From an uncultured Prevotella sp. (lineage in GTDB: Bacteria; Bacteroidota; Bacteroidia; Bacteroidales; Bacteroidaceae): DNA of 64,000 bases. This document shows, piece by piece, positions 8,620-16,515 of this stretch. Numbering within the stretch: the first letter of the stretch is position 1; each line of letters begins with the position of its first letter. The translations under genes were made by a program, and so were the position numbers. Under the pieces are notes generated by a model that worked only from the letters and a program-made list of their open reading frames with translations, did no database searches and was not told where the DNA came from. Location of the stretch: NCBI GenBank assembly GCA_934254985.1, contig CAKQMS010000009.1, forward strand, positions 18,381 to 82,380. Direction: 5' to 3'.

Positions 8620-9899
8620 TATTCATATCCTATTCGGCAACGTAGGCAGTCTTTGCGGTCGCAATATACCTTTTTTAGTTGTATTAATGCTTGCGAGTCG
8701 GAAGCTGTATCGGCATGCAGTCCCACCTCTTGCCACATCCTTACCACCATATTGTTCTCCACCTTCAGCTGGTCGAGCAATTCGAAAGCCCTGTCGCATA
8801 GCTCCTCTTTACCTTTGTATCTGCCGTAGGCAAACAATATTGGAACCACAACATTTATTATTAGCACATTTATCGATTGCTTCGACATTTGCTTGGTGTT
8901 CTTAGTGCTTTCTTGTCCGAAGTTGTAATGCGTCTGCCAATAGTCGGTAGGCGTGGTTGTAAATAGAGATTGCAGAGCCTTGATATCCTTACATTCCAAC
9001 AGTTGACTAAGATTAGCCTTACGAGCGAAATAGAGATTTGCCAATTGCGATATTCTTATCTGCGGAAAGTTCTGCGGATGAAGCCTTAGAAATCGCCATA
9101 GCTTGTAGTCTATAGGTTTCATCGAGAATTTGTGCGACAGATATTTATATTCTCTGCACAATTCTATGTAGTGAGCATCTGCAGCAGCCTCTTCTCTATA
9201 CCTTTCGGGTATAGCTCTTGGGTCTAATAGTCCTGCTTGACCTAAGAATATAGCTTCTATCTGCATTATGTCGTCGCGATGGTGAGCCACACTCGATAGT
9301 GGAACATTCTCAGCCCATGTCTCAAAGGCATCGCTATTTATGCCGAAGCCAAAATATCGGGCAAGGGTAATGAAGTAGGCATCCTCCCACGAACCATTAC
9401 ACTTCTTCAACCTTTCCGTTATGGCGTCAGTCTTCTGTTCCAATCGTTCTGTCACCAAGGCGCTCATCCACGAGTGGATGGTTAGCGAACTTAGCTCCGG
9501 CACAATCTTATAGCATGGCGGATAGCTGTCGGTAGAAAGCAAGTCTTTGTAGTTGTCAGCCACGCTCTTGGGTACCTTTATCTCAAGTTGAGGCAGTAGT
9601 CTGCCGTCGGAAGTTTCCACAGCCGAGTTGGCAACTTCCACCACGTGTAGTATCACGTTGTCGTATCTTGGATCTTTGTCGTGATTGTGCTGATACCAGT
9701 CTGTCGACTTGTCGTGTATCTCAATATTTCCCACCCACATGGTGCCATCAATCTTCACTTTGGCATTAAAGAAGTCGGGACCTGCATTGGTGTTATGCAG
9801 TCCTGTATCAATTATTTCTACCTCTTTGCCTTCGGTCGTAGTGAGGTCGTAAGGTTGGAAAAGTTTATGTTTCCAGCAGTAGTGCAGTAGTTGTTCCAT
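8592..9899 (-). CDS. DUF2851 family protein
   Basis: The protein is 435 residues from the preferred ATG at 9899 (MEQLLHYCWKHKLF...). An in-frame ATG 36 nt upstream adds only a hydrophobic leader that looks untranslated. I recognise the DUF2851 family from the conserved start (LLHYCWKH, GxEVEIIDTGLHNTNAGPDFFNAKVKIDG), GNIEIHDKSTDWYQHNHD and VILHVVE. The family is common in Bacteroidota and has no established function; the histidine/aspartate pattern near residues 35-110 might bind metal. The C-terminal end CDRKDCLRCRIGYEYL has closely spaced cysteines. It is the first gene of an operon with the thioesterase and dprA. Confidence 0.9.
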   Translation of the reverse strand: MEQLLHYCWKHKLFQPYDLTTTEGKEVEIIDTGLHNTNAGPDFFNAKVKIDGTMWVGNIEIHDKSTDWYQHNHDKDPRYDNVILHVVEVANSAVETSDGRLLPQLEIKVPKSVADNYKDLLSTDSYPPCYKIVPELSSLTIHSWMSALVTERLEQKTDAITERLKKCNGSWEDAYFITLARYFGFGINSDAFETWAENVPLSSVAHHRDDIMQIEAIFLGQAGLLDPRAIPERYREEAAADAHYIELCREYKYLSHKFSMKPIDYKLWRFLRLHPQNFPQIRISQLANLYFARKANLSQLLECKDIKALQSLFTTTPTDYWQTHYNFGQESTKNTKQMSKQSINVLIINVVVPILFAYGRYKGKEELCDRAFELLDQLKVENNMVVRMWQEVGLHADTASDSQALIQLKKVYCDRKDCLRCRIGYEYLKGKRVKR

Positions 9900-9974
9900 A
9901 AACCGATAGATGTTAATAATGTTGCAAAAATACAAAAAATAATCCTTAAGTAAAGACTTATTGTATGTTTTTCT

Positions 9975-10006
9975 TTTGCTATTTCGTCTAATTAGCTTAT
10001 CTTTGC
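9975..10006 (+). promoter_or_regulatory. Promoter for dapB (Bacteroidota type)
   Basis: TTTG at 9975-9978 is followed after 20 nt by TATCTTTG at 9999-10006. Both boxes and the spacing match the consensus. The start of transcription would lie some 65 nt before the dapB ATG. Confidence 0.75.
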
Positions 10007-10079
10007 ATGCAAAATACTGACATATCGCATGTTAGGTGGATATGTCTGCAAACAATATTGAACATAAAACACAATAAAC

Positions 10080-10841
10080 ATGAAAATTGCATTGATAGGC
10101 TACGGCAAGATGGGCAAGATGATTGAGCAGATTGCCAAAGACCGTGGACACGAGATAGTAAGCATTATAGATGTAGACAACCAAGAGGATTTCGATTCTC
10201 CAGAATTTGCTTCGGCTGATGTTGCCATAGAGTTTACAGCTCCACAGGCTGCTTACGGCAACTATCTTCGTGCTTTTGCACACAACGTGAAGGTGGTTTC
10301 TGGTTCTACAGGATGGATGAAAGAGCATGGCGACGATGTTCGTCGTATGTGTACCGAAGAGGGTCAGACTCTCTTCTGGGCTTCCAACTTCTCTATTGGT
10401 GTAGCCATCTTCTCTGCCGTAAACAGATATTTGGCAAAGATTATGAATGGCTTCGAGCAGTATGATGTGAAGATGGAGGAAACACACCATATCCATAAGC
10501 TTGATGCTCCAAGTGGTACTGCCATCACTCTTGCTGAAGAGATTGTTGAGAATCTCGATAGAAAGACCGACTGGGTGAAAGGTGCTGTCAACTGGCCTGA
10601 CTCTCCTGAGAAGAATGAGGCTGCTACTGAGGCTAAGCCTACAGACCTTGTCATCGATGCTGTTCGTCGCGATGAGGTGCCAGGCATTCACGAGATAACC
10701 TACGACTCTGATGCAGATGCCATCACTATCTGCCACAACGCACACTCTCGTAAGGGCTTTGCTCTTGGTGCTGTATTGGCAGCTGAATATACCAAGGATC
10801 ACAACGGATTGCTTACAACAAGCGATTTGTTTAAGTTTTAA
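10080..10841 (+). CDS. dapB: 4-hydroxy-tetrahydrodipicolinate reductase
   Basis: This 253-residue protein is the NAD(P)H-dependent reductase of the diaminopimelate/lysine pathway, making tetrahydrodipicolinate in the cytoplasm. The N-terminal nucleotide-binding loop is GYGKMG (residues 7-12). VVSGSTGW and ASNFSIGV follow, and the family signature E-THHIHKLDAPSGTA sits near residues 135-150, with the catalytic histidine pair and lysine. Its length is typical. It is the first gene of a plus-strand run with lepB, with 95 nt between them, and has a consensus promoter upstream. Confidence 0.96.
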   Translation: MKIALIGYGKMGKMIEQIAKDRGHEIVSIIDVDNQEDFDSPEFASADVAIEFTAPQAAYGNYLRAFAHNVKVVSGSTGWMKEHGDDVRRMCTEEGQTLFWASNFSIGVAIFSAVNRYLAKIMNGFEQYDVKMEETHHIHKLDAPSGTAITLAEEIVENLDRKTDWVKGAVNWPDSPEKNEAATEAKPTDLVIDAVRRDEVPGIHEITYDSDADAITICHNAHSRKGFALGAVLAAEYTKDHNGLLTTSDLFKF

Positions 10842-10936
10842 TACCAATTAGCCTTCCACTCATCAATATTGATAAACGATAGTGGATTGGCTTCATAACA
10901 ATAATATATTGCTCTTTAGCACATTATAAAACAGAA

Positions 10937-12469
10937 ATGATTGATAAGCAAAAGAAACAACTGAATATGAAGGTGCAATGGACCAAGTTGTCTATTGTGT
11001 TAGCCTTGTATCTACTCTTCTTATTGTGGGTGAAAAGTTGGTGGGGACTTCTCGTAGTTCCTTTCATCTTCGATGTTTATATCACTAAGAAGATTCGTTG
11101 GCAATGGTGGAAAGACTCAGAAGGACCAGTAAGGTTCATCATGTCGTGGGTAGACGCTCTTGTGTTTGCTCTTGTGGCAGTATATTTCATCCATCTGTTC
11201 TTCTTCCAAAACTTCGTAATCCCATCATCTTCTTTGGAGAAGAGCCTTCTCACAGGCGACTATCTGTTTGTTTCTAAGGTTAGCTACGGACCTCGCATTC
11301 CGCAGACTCCGCTCACTATGCCTATGACACAGCACACTTTGCCTATCTTCAACTGCAAGAGCTATATCGAATATCCTCATTGGGACTATCGTAGAGTGAA
11401 AGGTTTGGGTAATGTGAAACTCAACGATATCGTGGTATTCAACTATCCTGCTGGCGACTCTATCCTTACCGAGCCTGCTTATGCCAACGACTATTATAAT
11501 ATGTGTTATGGCTTTGGTGAAGATTTGTATCGTCAGATTTATCCTGACGCTCCATCACCTGCCGACCTAAACCCTGCTCAGCAATACGAATACTTTAAGA
11601 CCGTATATGCTATGGGACGCAACTATATTGCCAACAATCCTGTGCAATATGGTAGCATCGACTCTCGTCCTACCGACCGTCGCGAGAACTATGTTAAGCG
11701 TTGCGTAGGTTTGCCAGGTCAGACTCTGCAGATAAAGAACAAGATTGTTTATCTTGATGGCAAGGCCAACAAGGAACCAGAGAATGTTCAGTATACATAT
11801 CTTATCAAGCTCAACAATATGTCGATGGTTGATTTCATGGCAGAAAAATATGATGAGCTTCGCAAAGACCTTGGTATCACCAACGAAGACATAAGCTCGT
11901 TGTCACGCCTTCATGGTTCTGATGTAGATAGTCGCTATCTGCTCAATGGCGCTATCTTGCAGCAGTTTGATGGCTATATGCCTTTGACAAAGCGTGCTGC
12001 CAACGAATTGAAGAAGCAAAAGATTGTTTCTGCTATTCGTCAGGTCACAGACAAGGATATCTTTTCTGGTTCGCTATATCCTCAGAATGCCGTAACTGGT
12101 TGGACTCGCGACAACTATGGTCCTATCTGGATTCCTAAGAAGGGCGAGACTGTTCATCTCTCTATGAGCAACATCGCTATCTACGAGCGTCCTATCAAGG
12201 TATACGAAGGCAATAGCCTCGATGTTAAGAACGGACAGATTTATATCAACGGCAAACTTGCCGACAGCTATACCTTTAAGCTCGATTACTATTGGATGAT
12301 GGGCGACAACCGTCATAATTCTGCCGACTCTCGTTATTGGGGATTTGTGCCAGAAGACCATGTGGTTGGTAAACCAATATTCATCTGGTGGTCAAGCGAC
12401 CCTGATAGAAATGGCTTTGGTGGCATTCGCTGGAGCCGACTGTTTAACTTTGTAGACAATATAAAATAA
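10937..12469 (+). CDS. lepB: Signal peptidase I (S26 family), long Bacteroidota form
   Basis: This 510-residue membrane protease removes signal peptides from exported proteins. Two membrane segments lie near residues 16-50 and 68-90. The catalytic serine region is IPSSSLEKSLLTGDYLFVSK (about residues 97-116), and the general-base lysine region is YVKRCVGLPGQTL (about residues 253-265). Box E is GDNRHNSADSRYWGFV (about residues 455-470). A long insert between the lysine box and box E is usual for Bacteroidota. The start at 10937 gives an 11-residue polar leader; an ATG at 10970 is an alternative. A smaller paralogue follows directly. Confidence 0.95.
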   Translation: MIDKQKKQLNMKVQWTKLSIVLALYLLFLLWVKSWWGLLVVPFIFDVYITKKIRWQWWKDSEGPVRFIMSWVDALVFALVAVYFIHLFFFQNFVIPSSSLEKSLLTGDYLFVSKVSYGPRIPQTPLTMPMTQHTLPIFNCKSYIEYPHWDYRRVKGLGNVKLNDIVVFNYPAGDSILTEPAYANDYYNMCYGFGEDLYRQIYPDAPSPADLNPAQQYEYFKTVYAMGRNYIANNPVQYGSIDSRPTDRRENYVKRCVGLPGQTLQIKNKIVYLDGKANKEPENVQYTYLIKLNNMSMVDFMAEKYDELRKDLGITNEDISSLSRLHGSDVDSRYLLNGAILQQFDGYMPLTKRAANELKKQKIVSAIRQVTDKDIFSGSLYPQNAVTGWTRDNYGPIWIPKKGETVHLSMSNIAIYERPIKVYEGNSLDVKNGQIYINGKLADSYTFKLDYYWMMGDNRHNSADSRYWGFVPEDHVVGKPIFIWWSSDPDRNGFGGIRWSRLFNFVDNIK

Positions 12470-12474
12470 ATATT

Positions 12475-12867
12475 TTGAACCAAGCGCTCAAAACACTTTT
12501 GGCGCTATTGGTGGCAGCTATAGTGATGCTCGCCATTCGCGCCTATGTATTTACCATCTATACGGTACCCGTGAATGTGGACAACCATATTCACAGGGGC
12601 GACCGCGTAGGGGTGCTTCATTGGCTCTGTTCTGACATACAACGAGGCGATGTTGTGGTGTTTGGCGACTCTATAAAGCAGATAGGAAAGATAAAGGCGG
12701 TGCCTGGCGACTCGGTTGTTGTGAATGGTGAAAAGTATCTCATTCCTCATCAATGTTGCCATCGTTGCAAGAGTACCGACTGCCATACCTACTTACTTAA
12801 TGTAGGCACAACAGAGATGCTCGTGCAGAAACACGACATGCTTGGCAAGGCATGGCGACTTTATTAG
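12475..12867 (+). CDS. Short S26-like signal peptidase paralogue lacking the catalytic serine
   Basis: The reading frame starts with TTG 5 nt after the lepB stop, giving about 130 residues; a later ATG at 12526 is possible. One membrane segment (residues about 5-25) leads into VPVNVDNHIHRGDRVGV. This aligns with the serine box of LepB (GD spacing kept) but has no serine. KAVPGDSVVVNG corresponds to the lysine/PGD region. Box E is absent and is replaced by a cysteine-rich end (CCHRCKSTDC). It is about a quarter of the LepB length. I infer a catalytically dead partner or decoy of LepB rather than an active protease. Its placement in the lepB operon suggests a role in the same process. Confidence 0.75.
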   Translation: MNQALKTLLALLVAAIVMLAIRAYVFTIYTVPVNVDNHIHRGDRVGVLHWLCSDIQRGDVVVFGDSIKQIGKIKAVPGDSVVVNGEKYLIPHQCCHRCKSTDCHTYLLNVGTTEMLVQKHDMLGKAWRLY

Positions 12868-12917
12868 TGCTTTATTTATATTTCCTCATAATAACTATTG
12901 TTATTTCTTTGTAACTC

Positions 12918-13568
12918 ATGCAGACAGCTCTCCTTTCATCTACATATTTCGGTCCTATACAATGGTATCAGAAGCTTTTTAGATACCAGCGTTGTATAGT
13001 TGAACAGCACGACAACTTTATTAAGCAGACTTATCGCAACCGTTGTGTTATCTCGGCTACGCAAGGCCCACAGGCTTTGTCGATACCTGTAGAACCTGCT
13101 CCGCAAACTTCTGTAAGCGGAAAGGTGGTAATGAAGGATGTCCGCATCAGCGATCATGGCAACTGGCGCCATCTACATTGGAATGCTTTGTTGTCAGCTT
13201 ATGGCGAGAGCCCTTTCTTTGAATATTACGAGGATGATATTCGTCCGTTCTTTGAGAAGCAATACACGTTTTTGCTTGATTTTAATATGGAGACCACAGC
13301 AAAAATGTGTGAACTATTGGATATAGAGCCTAATATCGTGCTGTCAGAGGAATATTTGTCGGCAGATGCTCTTACGCAATCATCGGCTAACGGCGATGTC
13401 GTTAGCGACTTCCGTGATGCTATCCGTCCTAAACGTCCGTTAGAAGACCTTGAGTTCTCTCCAAAACCTTATTATCAGGTGTTTAGCCAGAAGCATGGCT
13501 TCTTGCCAAACCTTTCTATCCTCGACCTTCTTTTTAACGAAGGAAACGAATCTGTGTTGTTCTTATAG
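12918..13568 (+). CDS. WbqC family protein
   Basis: This 216-residue protein matches the WbqC-like family (about 210-230 residues). It has the typical start LLSSTYFGPIQWYQKL, then QTYRNRCVI, HGNWRHLHWNAL and SPFFEYYEDDIRPFF, and YYQVFSQKHGFLPNLSILDLLFNEG at the end. Family members occur in O-antigen and sugar-modification gene sets and may transfer acyl groups or act on nucleotide-sugar-linked substrates; the reaction here is unknown. It begins 50 nt after the signal peptidase paralogue and is probably the last gene of the dapB-lepB run, although no clear terminator separates it from the next gene. Confidence 0.9.
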   Translation: MQTALLSSTYFGPIQWYQKLFRYQRCIVEQHDNFIKQTYRNRCVISATQGPQALSIPVEPAPQTSVSGKVVMKDVRISDHGNWRHLHWNALLSAYGESPFFEYYEDDIRPFFEKQYTFLLDFNMETTAKMCELLDIEPNIVLSEEYLSADALTQSSANGDVVSDFRDAIRPKRPLEDLEFSPKPYYQVFSQKHGFLPNLSILDLLFNEGNESVLFL

Positions 13569-13692
13569 CTGAATGATAGGATAAATACCTTAATTTTATA
13601 CATTTAGATATTTTTTTTGCAAAAACTTGCTGATATTAAAAAAAATTATATAACTTTACAGCCGATATTTATTAACTAAAAACTATATCGGT

Positions 13693-14241
13693 ATGAAAAC
13701 AAGACATTTTTCTGTAGCAGCATTGATTCTTGCTACATCTTTCTTTGCAAGTTCTTGCGTAGGTTCTTTCGGACTTTTCAACAAACTAGCTCAATGGAAT
13801 AAGTCGGCTACAAGCTCTAAGTTCCTCAACGAAATCATCTTCATCATCATATCTCCAGCTTATGCTGTTTGCTCACTTGCTGATGTTGTTGTTTTCAACT
13901 CTATCGAGTTCTGGACAGGTAGCAACCCTATGGCACATAATGTAGGCAAGACAATCGACGTAATGGGTCAGGACGGCAAATATTATGCTGTGACATATCT
14001 TAAGAATGGTTATGAAGTAAAAGCTCCTACAGGCGAAATAACAAACTTCCTTTACGACAAGAATACTGATTCTTGGTCGCAGGTTGTTGATGGCAAGACT
14101 GTAGAGATGTTCCGTTTCAACCATGATGGTACTATCAAGGTTAATGTAAACGGCAAGTCTATGGATGTTGCTCTCGACGAATCTGGCGTATACGAGGTAG
14201 CTTCAGCTGCTGGCAAGAGCATGCTTTGGGCAAGTAGATAA
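13693..14241 (+). CDS. DUF3332 family lipoprotein
   Basis: This 182-residue protein has a lipoprotein signal (MKTRHFSVAALILATSFFASSC, lipid-anchored cysteine at about residue 22). The pattern GSFGLFNKLAQWNK followed by a hydrophobic IIFIIISPAYAVCSLADVVVFNSIEFWTGSNP marks the DUF3332 family, which is of unknown function. The remaining half, GQDGKYYAVTYLKNGYEVKAPTGE, looks like small beta-strands. A TAACTTTA box at 13651-13658 may be its promoter. The gene ends 15 nt before a very strong terminator. Confidence 0.85.
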   Translation: MKTRHFSVAALILATSFFASSCVGSFGLFNKLAQWNKSATSSKFLNEIIFIIISPAYAVCSLADVVVFNSIEFWTGSNPMAHNVGKTIDVMGQDGKYYAVTYLKNGYEVKAPTGEITNFLYDKNTDSWSQVVDGKTVEMFRFNHDGTIKVNVNGKSMDVALDESGVYEVASAAGKSMLWASR

Positions 14242-14255
14242 TAATAGCTTTTATA

Positions 14256-14308
14256 ATAAACAAATAAGTGGTAGTTCGAATCATTCGAGCTACCACTTAT
14301 TTGTTTAT
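14256..14308 (+). terminator. Strong rho-independent terminator after the DUF3332 gene
   Basis: Bases 14256-14281 pair with 14283-14308 over 26 positions with a single G-T pair. The ends are AT-rich and the loop is minimal. It would work in both directions. Confidence 0.85.
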
Positions 14309-14403
14309 ATTATAGAGCCTATAGCGCACCCGACAAACATCTGCGCGAGTATCAATAGCAGACCTCCCTAGAAGGCTTTACGTGGTCTTTTATTGTATAA
14401 GTA

Positions 14404-14660
14404 TCGTTTATGGACGATAAAAAATGAAGAGTTTTGTCGTTTATAGACGATAAAAAGTTGGATAATCCGAAAAATCAGGGGGACAGCTAAGATTTGCCTG
14501 GAAGGCAATACACATCGCTTGCGATGTAGGTAACCGGGGGCAATGCCCTCGGAAAGGAAGATCAAGCAGACAATAGCCTGGAGGGTTTTACCTCGACATT
14601 CACCATAATCAGCATAACTGCTTCTCCTTTCAGGCTGGTCTTTGTGACTTTCCTGACTGG
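14404..14660. repeat. Hairpin-rich intergenic repeat region
   Basis: The 425-nt gap between the DUF3332 gene and the AraC-type gene has no convincing gene. A 20-nt unit is repeated with one mismatch at 14404-14423 and 14437-14456, each copy containing a small dyad (TCGT...ACGA). Three hairpins follow: 14494-14508 (TTGCC/GGCAA), 14512-14527 (ACATCGC/GCGATGT) and 14534-14552 (CCGGGGGC/GCCCTCGG). The layout looks like a dispersed REP-like element; no transposase is present. Confidence 0.5.
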
Positions 14661-14666
14661 TTATAA

Positions 14667-16166
14667 TTAATACCCCATAGATTTATCGGGTGAGCCTATC
14701 TTGTCGAGTCTCTGATATTCCATAGGTGTCATACCATATACCTTCTTGAAAGCCTGATGAAAGCTTGTAGGTGACTTATATCCCACCTTTTCTGCTATAG
14801 CCGCTATGGTAAGGTTGCCATAATGATTTTTGTCGGTAAGCATCTTTGCAGCCTTTCTGATTCTATATTCATTCAGGTAGGTCTTGAAGTTCTTGTTGTA
14901 GGTCTTATTTATTGCCCACGATACATACTTGGTGTTCGATTCCACCTTTTGAGCAAGCATCTGTAGGCTAAAGCTTGGATCGCAAATACATCTACTATCC
15001 TCCATCACATGCGCTATCTGCTGCAATAATCGTTCCGTTTGTTGCTTATTAAGCAAGTCTGGGTCGTCAGTTTCTTGAGCTGCTTCATTTACGCTCTCGT
15101 TCTCAGATTGATTTTGGTTGTTTACAAATATTTCGTTCTGTATAGCCAACTGCTGATCATATTCTTTATGCTTCTGAATGAGCAAGCGCTGAGTGATAAC
15201 AAGCTGACGGTTTTTCCTATATATATAATATGTGAGTACAATGAGAGTGGCAAGCAAAGCCACGAATATCACTATCACCCATACCAGGAATGTGTTGCGA
15301 TTGGATAATGAAGATATCAGCATGTCACTACGTTGACTTTCGTAATTAGCAATCTGGCTACGCTTAGAGTTGAATTCTTTCTGTAGGAAGAAGGAGTCGC
15401 GCATAGCCGCAAAGAGCTTTTGGTAATGTAATGATAGACTATCGTTGCCTTCCTTGCCATAAACAATTGCTAAATGCTCGTATGCCGAAGTAAGCGGACC
15501 AATACAATTTCCTTTTTTAGCTACATCTACACATTTCAAGAACCATTCTTCTGCCTTCTTATTGTCCTTGATTTCTTCGTGCATCACTCCGAGCTGTCCC
15601 ATTTCTGCAGCCACGAAGATCTCTTCCATATCATGAGTTTTAGCATATTCCATGGCTTGAGTATGGAAAAATATAGCGGCTTTATAGTTCTTCTTAGCTT
15701 TAGCCAGAAGTGCCTGGTTTAGATAAGTATAAAAGCGTGATTTTTCTTTGGAGTCCATCGAGATTGTACCGATGGATTCGTAACAAATTTGAGCTTCGCG
15801 TGCCATACCGAGGTTGGCATAACACAATAGCATATTGCATTTAGCAGTTGTGATGGATTCCTTATTTTTTAGTTCATAAGCCTTCTCCAAGCTCTTTTTG
15901 TAATAATGTAGAGCTTGCTCATAGTCGTCGAATATAGTATATATGTTACCAATATATACATATGCTTGTATATATGCATAGTCGTCGTGAGTTTTATCTG
16001 CTGCTTTAACGGCTTTCGATAATACATCGAGAGCATCCATATATCTTTCTTTGCTATAGTATTCATGCCCCAACGAAAGCAGACTATCTGTAGCCTTCTT
16101 GGTTTCTCCAAACATATAGCAGAATGGGAATATGAATGCCAATATTATGCTTAGAAGCTTTTTCAT
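14667..16166 (-). CDS. Membrane-anchored TPR sensor with C-terminal AraC-type DNA-binding domain
   Basis: This 499-residue protein has a signal peptide (residues 1-20), about six TPR-like helical repeats up to residue 270 (for example YVYIGNIYTIFDDYEQALHY) and a membrane segment near residues 290-314 (FLVWVIVIFVALLATLIVL). A coiled linker follows, and then an AraC-type double helix-turn-helix (about residues 395-490: KAAKMLTDKNHYGNLTIAAIAEKVGY, SPTSFHQAFKKVYGMTP). The TPR part would face the periplasm and the DNA-binding part the cytoplasm, a one-component regulator design common in Bacteroidales. It is divergent from two secreted-protein genes, which are plausible targets. The signal sensed is unknown. 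Confidence 0.88.
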   Translation of the reverse strand: MKKLLSIILAFIFPFCYMFGETKKATDSLLSLGHEYYSKERYMDALDVLSKAVKAADKTHDDYAYIQAYVYIGNIYTIFDDYEQALHYYKKSLEKAYELKNKESITTAKCNMLLCYANLGMAREAQICYESIGTISMDSKEKSRFYTYLNQALLAKAKKNYKAAIFFHTQAMEYAKTHDMEEIFVAAEMGQLGVMHEEIKDNKKAEEWFLKCVDVAKKGNCIGPLTSAYEHLAIVYGKEGNDSLSLHYQKLFAAMRDSFFLQKEFNSKRSQIANYESQRSDMLISSLSNRNTFLVWVIVIFVALLATLIVLTYYIYRKNRQLVITQRLLIQKHKEYDQQLAIQNEIFVNNQNQSENESVNEAAQETDDPDLLNKQQTERLLQQIAHVMEDSRCICDPSFSLQMLAQKVESNTKYVSWAINKTYNKNFKTYLNEYRIRKAAKMLTDKNHYGNLTIAAIAEKVGYKSPTSFHQAFKKVYGMTPMEYQRLDKIGSPDKSMGY

Positions 16167-16214
16167 TTTGTTCTATATATGGTAAGATACCGATTAAATT
16201 TTGTTATGATAGTG

Positions 16215-16245
16215 CAAAGATAGTGCAAAACGAAGACAATACAAA
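16215..16245 (-). promoter_or_regulatory. Promoter for the TPR/AraC gene, with two further -7-like boxes upstream
   Basis: On the minus strand TTTG (complement of 16242-16245) is followed after 19 nt by TATCTTTG (complement of 16215-16222), a consensus pair. The 350-nt divergent gap holds two more minus-strand TATCTTTG boxes, complements of 16291-16298 and 16369-16376, without clear partner boxes. A plus-strand TACTTTTG at 16462-16469 precedes the next gene. Confidence 0.6.
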
Positions 16246-16515
16246 ATGAATGCAAATTCATTTTTATTGTTGAGTGCAGCCTATCTTATGCAAAGATAGT
16301 ATAAACTACTGGAATATAAAATTAAAAAGCTATCGCCTTTTTGTATTCATATTTTGCTTATAACGATGCAAAGATAACGATAAAATGCCAGTTTTTCATC
16401 CATTTTCTTGAAAATGTATAGCAAAAAGTATATAAAACCGTCTTGTTTGCTTAAATAATGCTACTTTTGCAACTGTATTTAGTAACACAATGTAAAACAG
16501 CTAAAAGTTTACTGT

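Noticed and set aside
10032..10847. Long open frame of 271 codons on the minus strand opposite dapB
   Set aside because: It lies fully antisense to a certain housekeeping gene, has no recognisable domain and comes from codon bias of dapB.
16180..16515. Invertible promoter between the TPR/AraC gene and the secreted genes
   Set aside because: Several -7 boxes occur, but no pair of long inverted repeats flanks the region and no recombinase gene is near.
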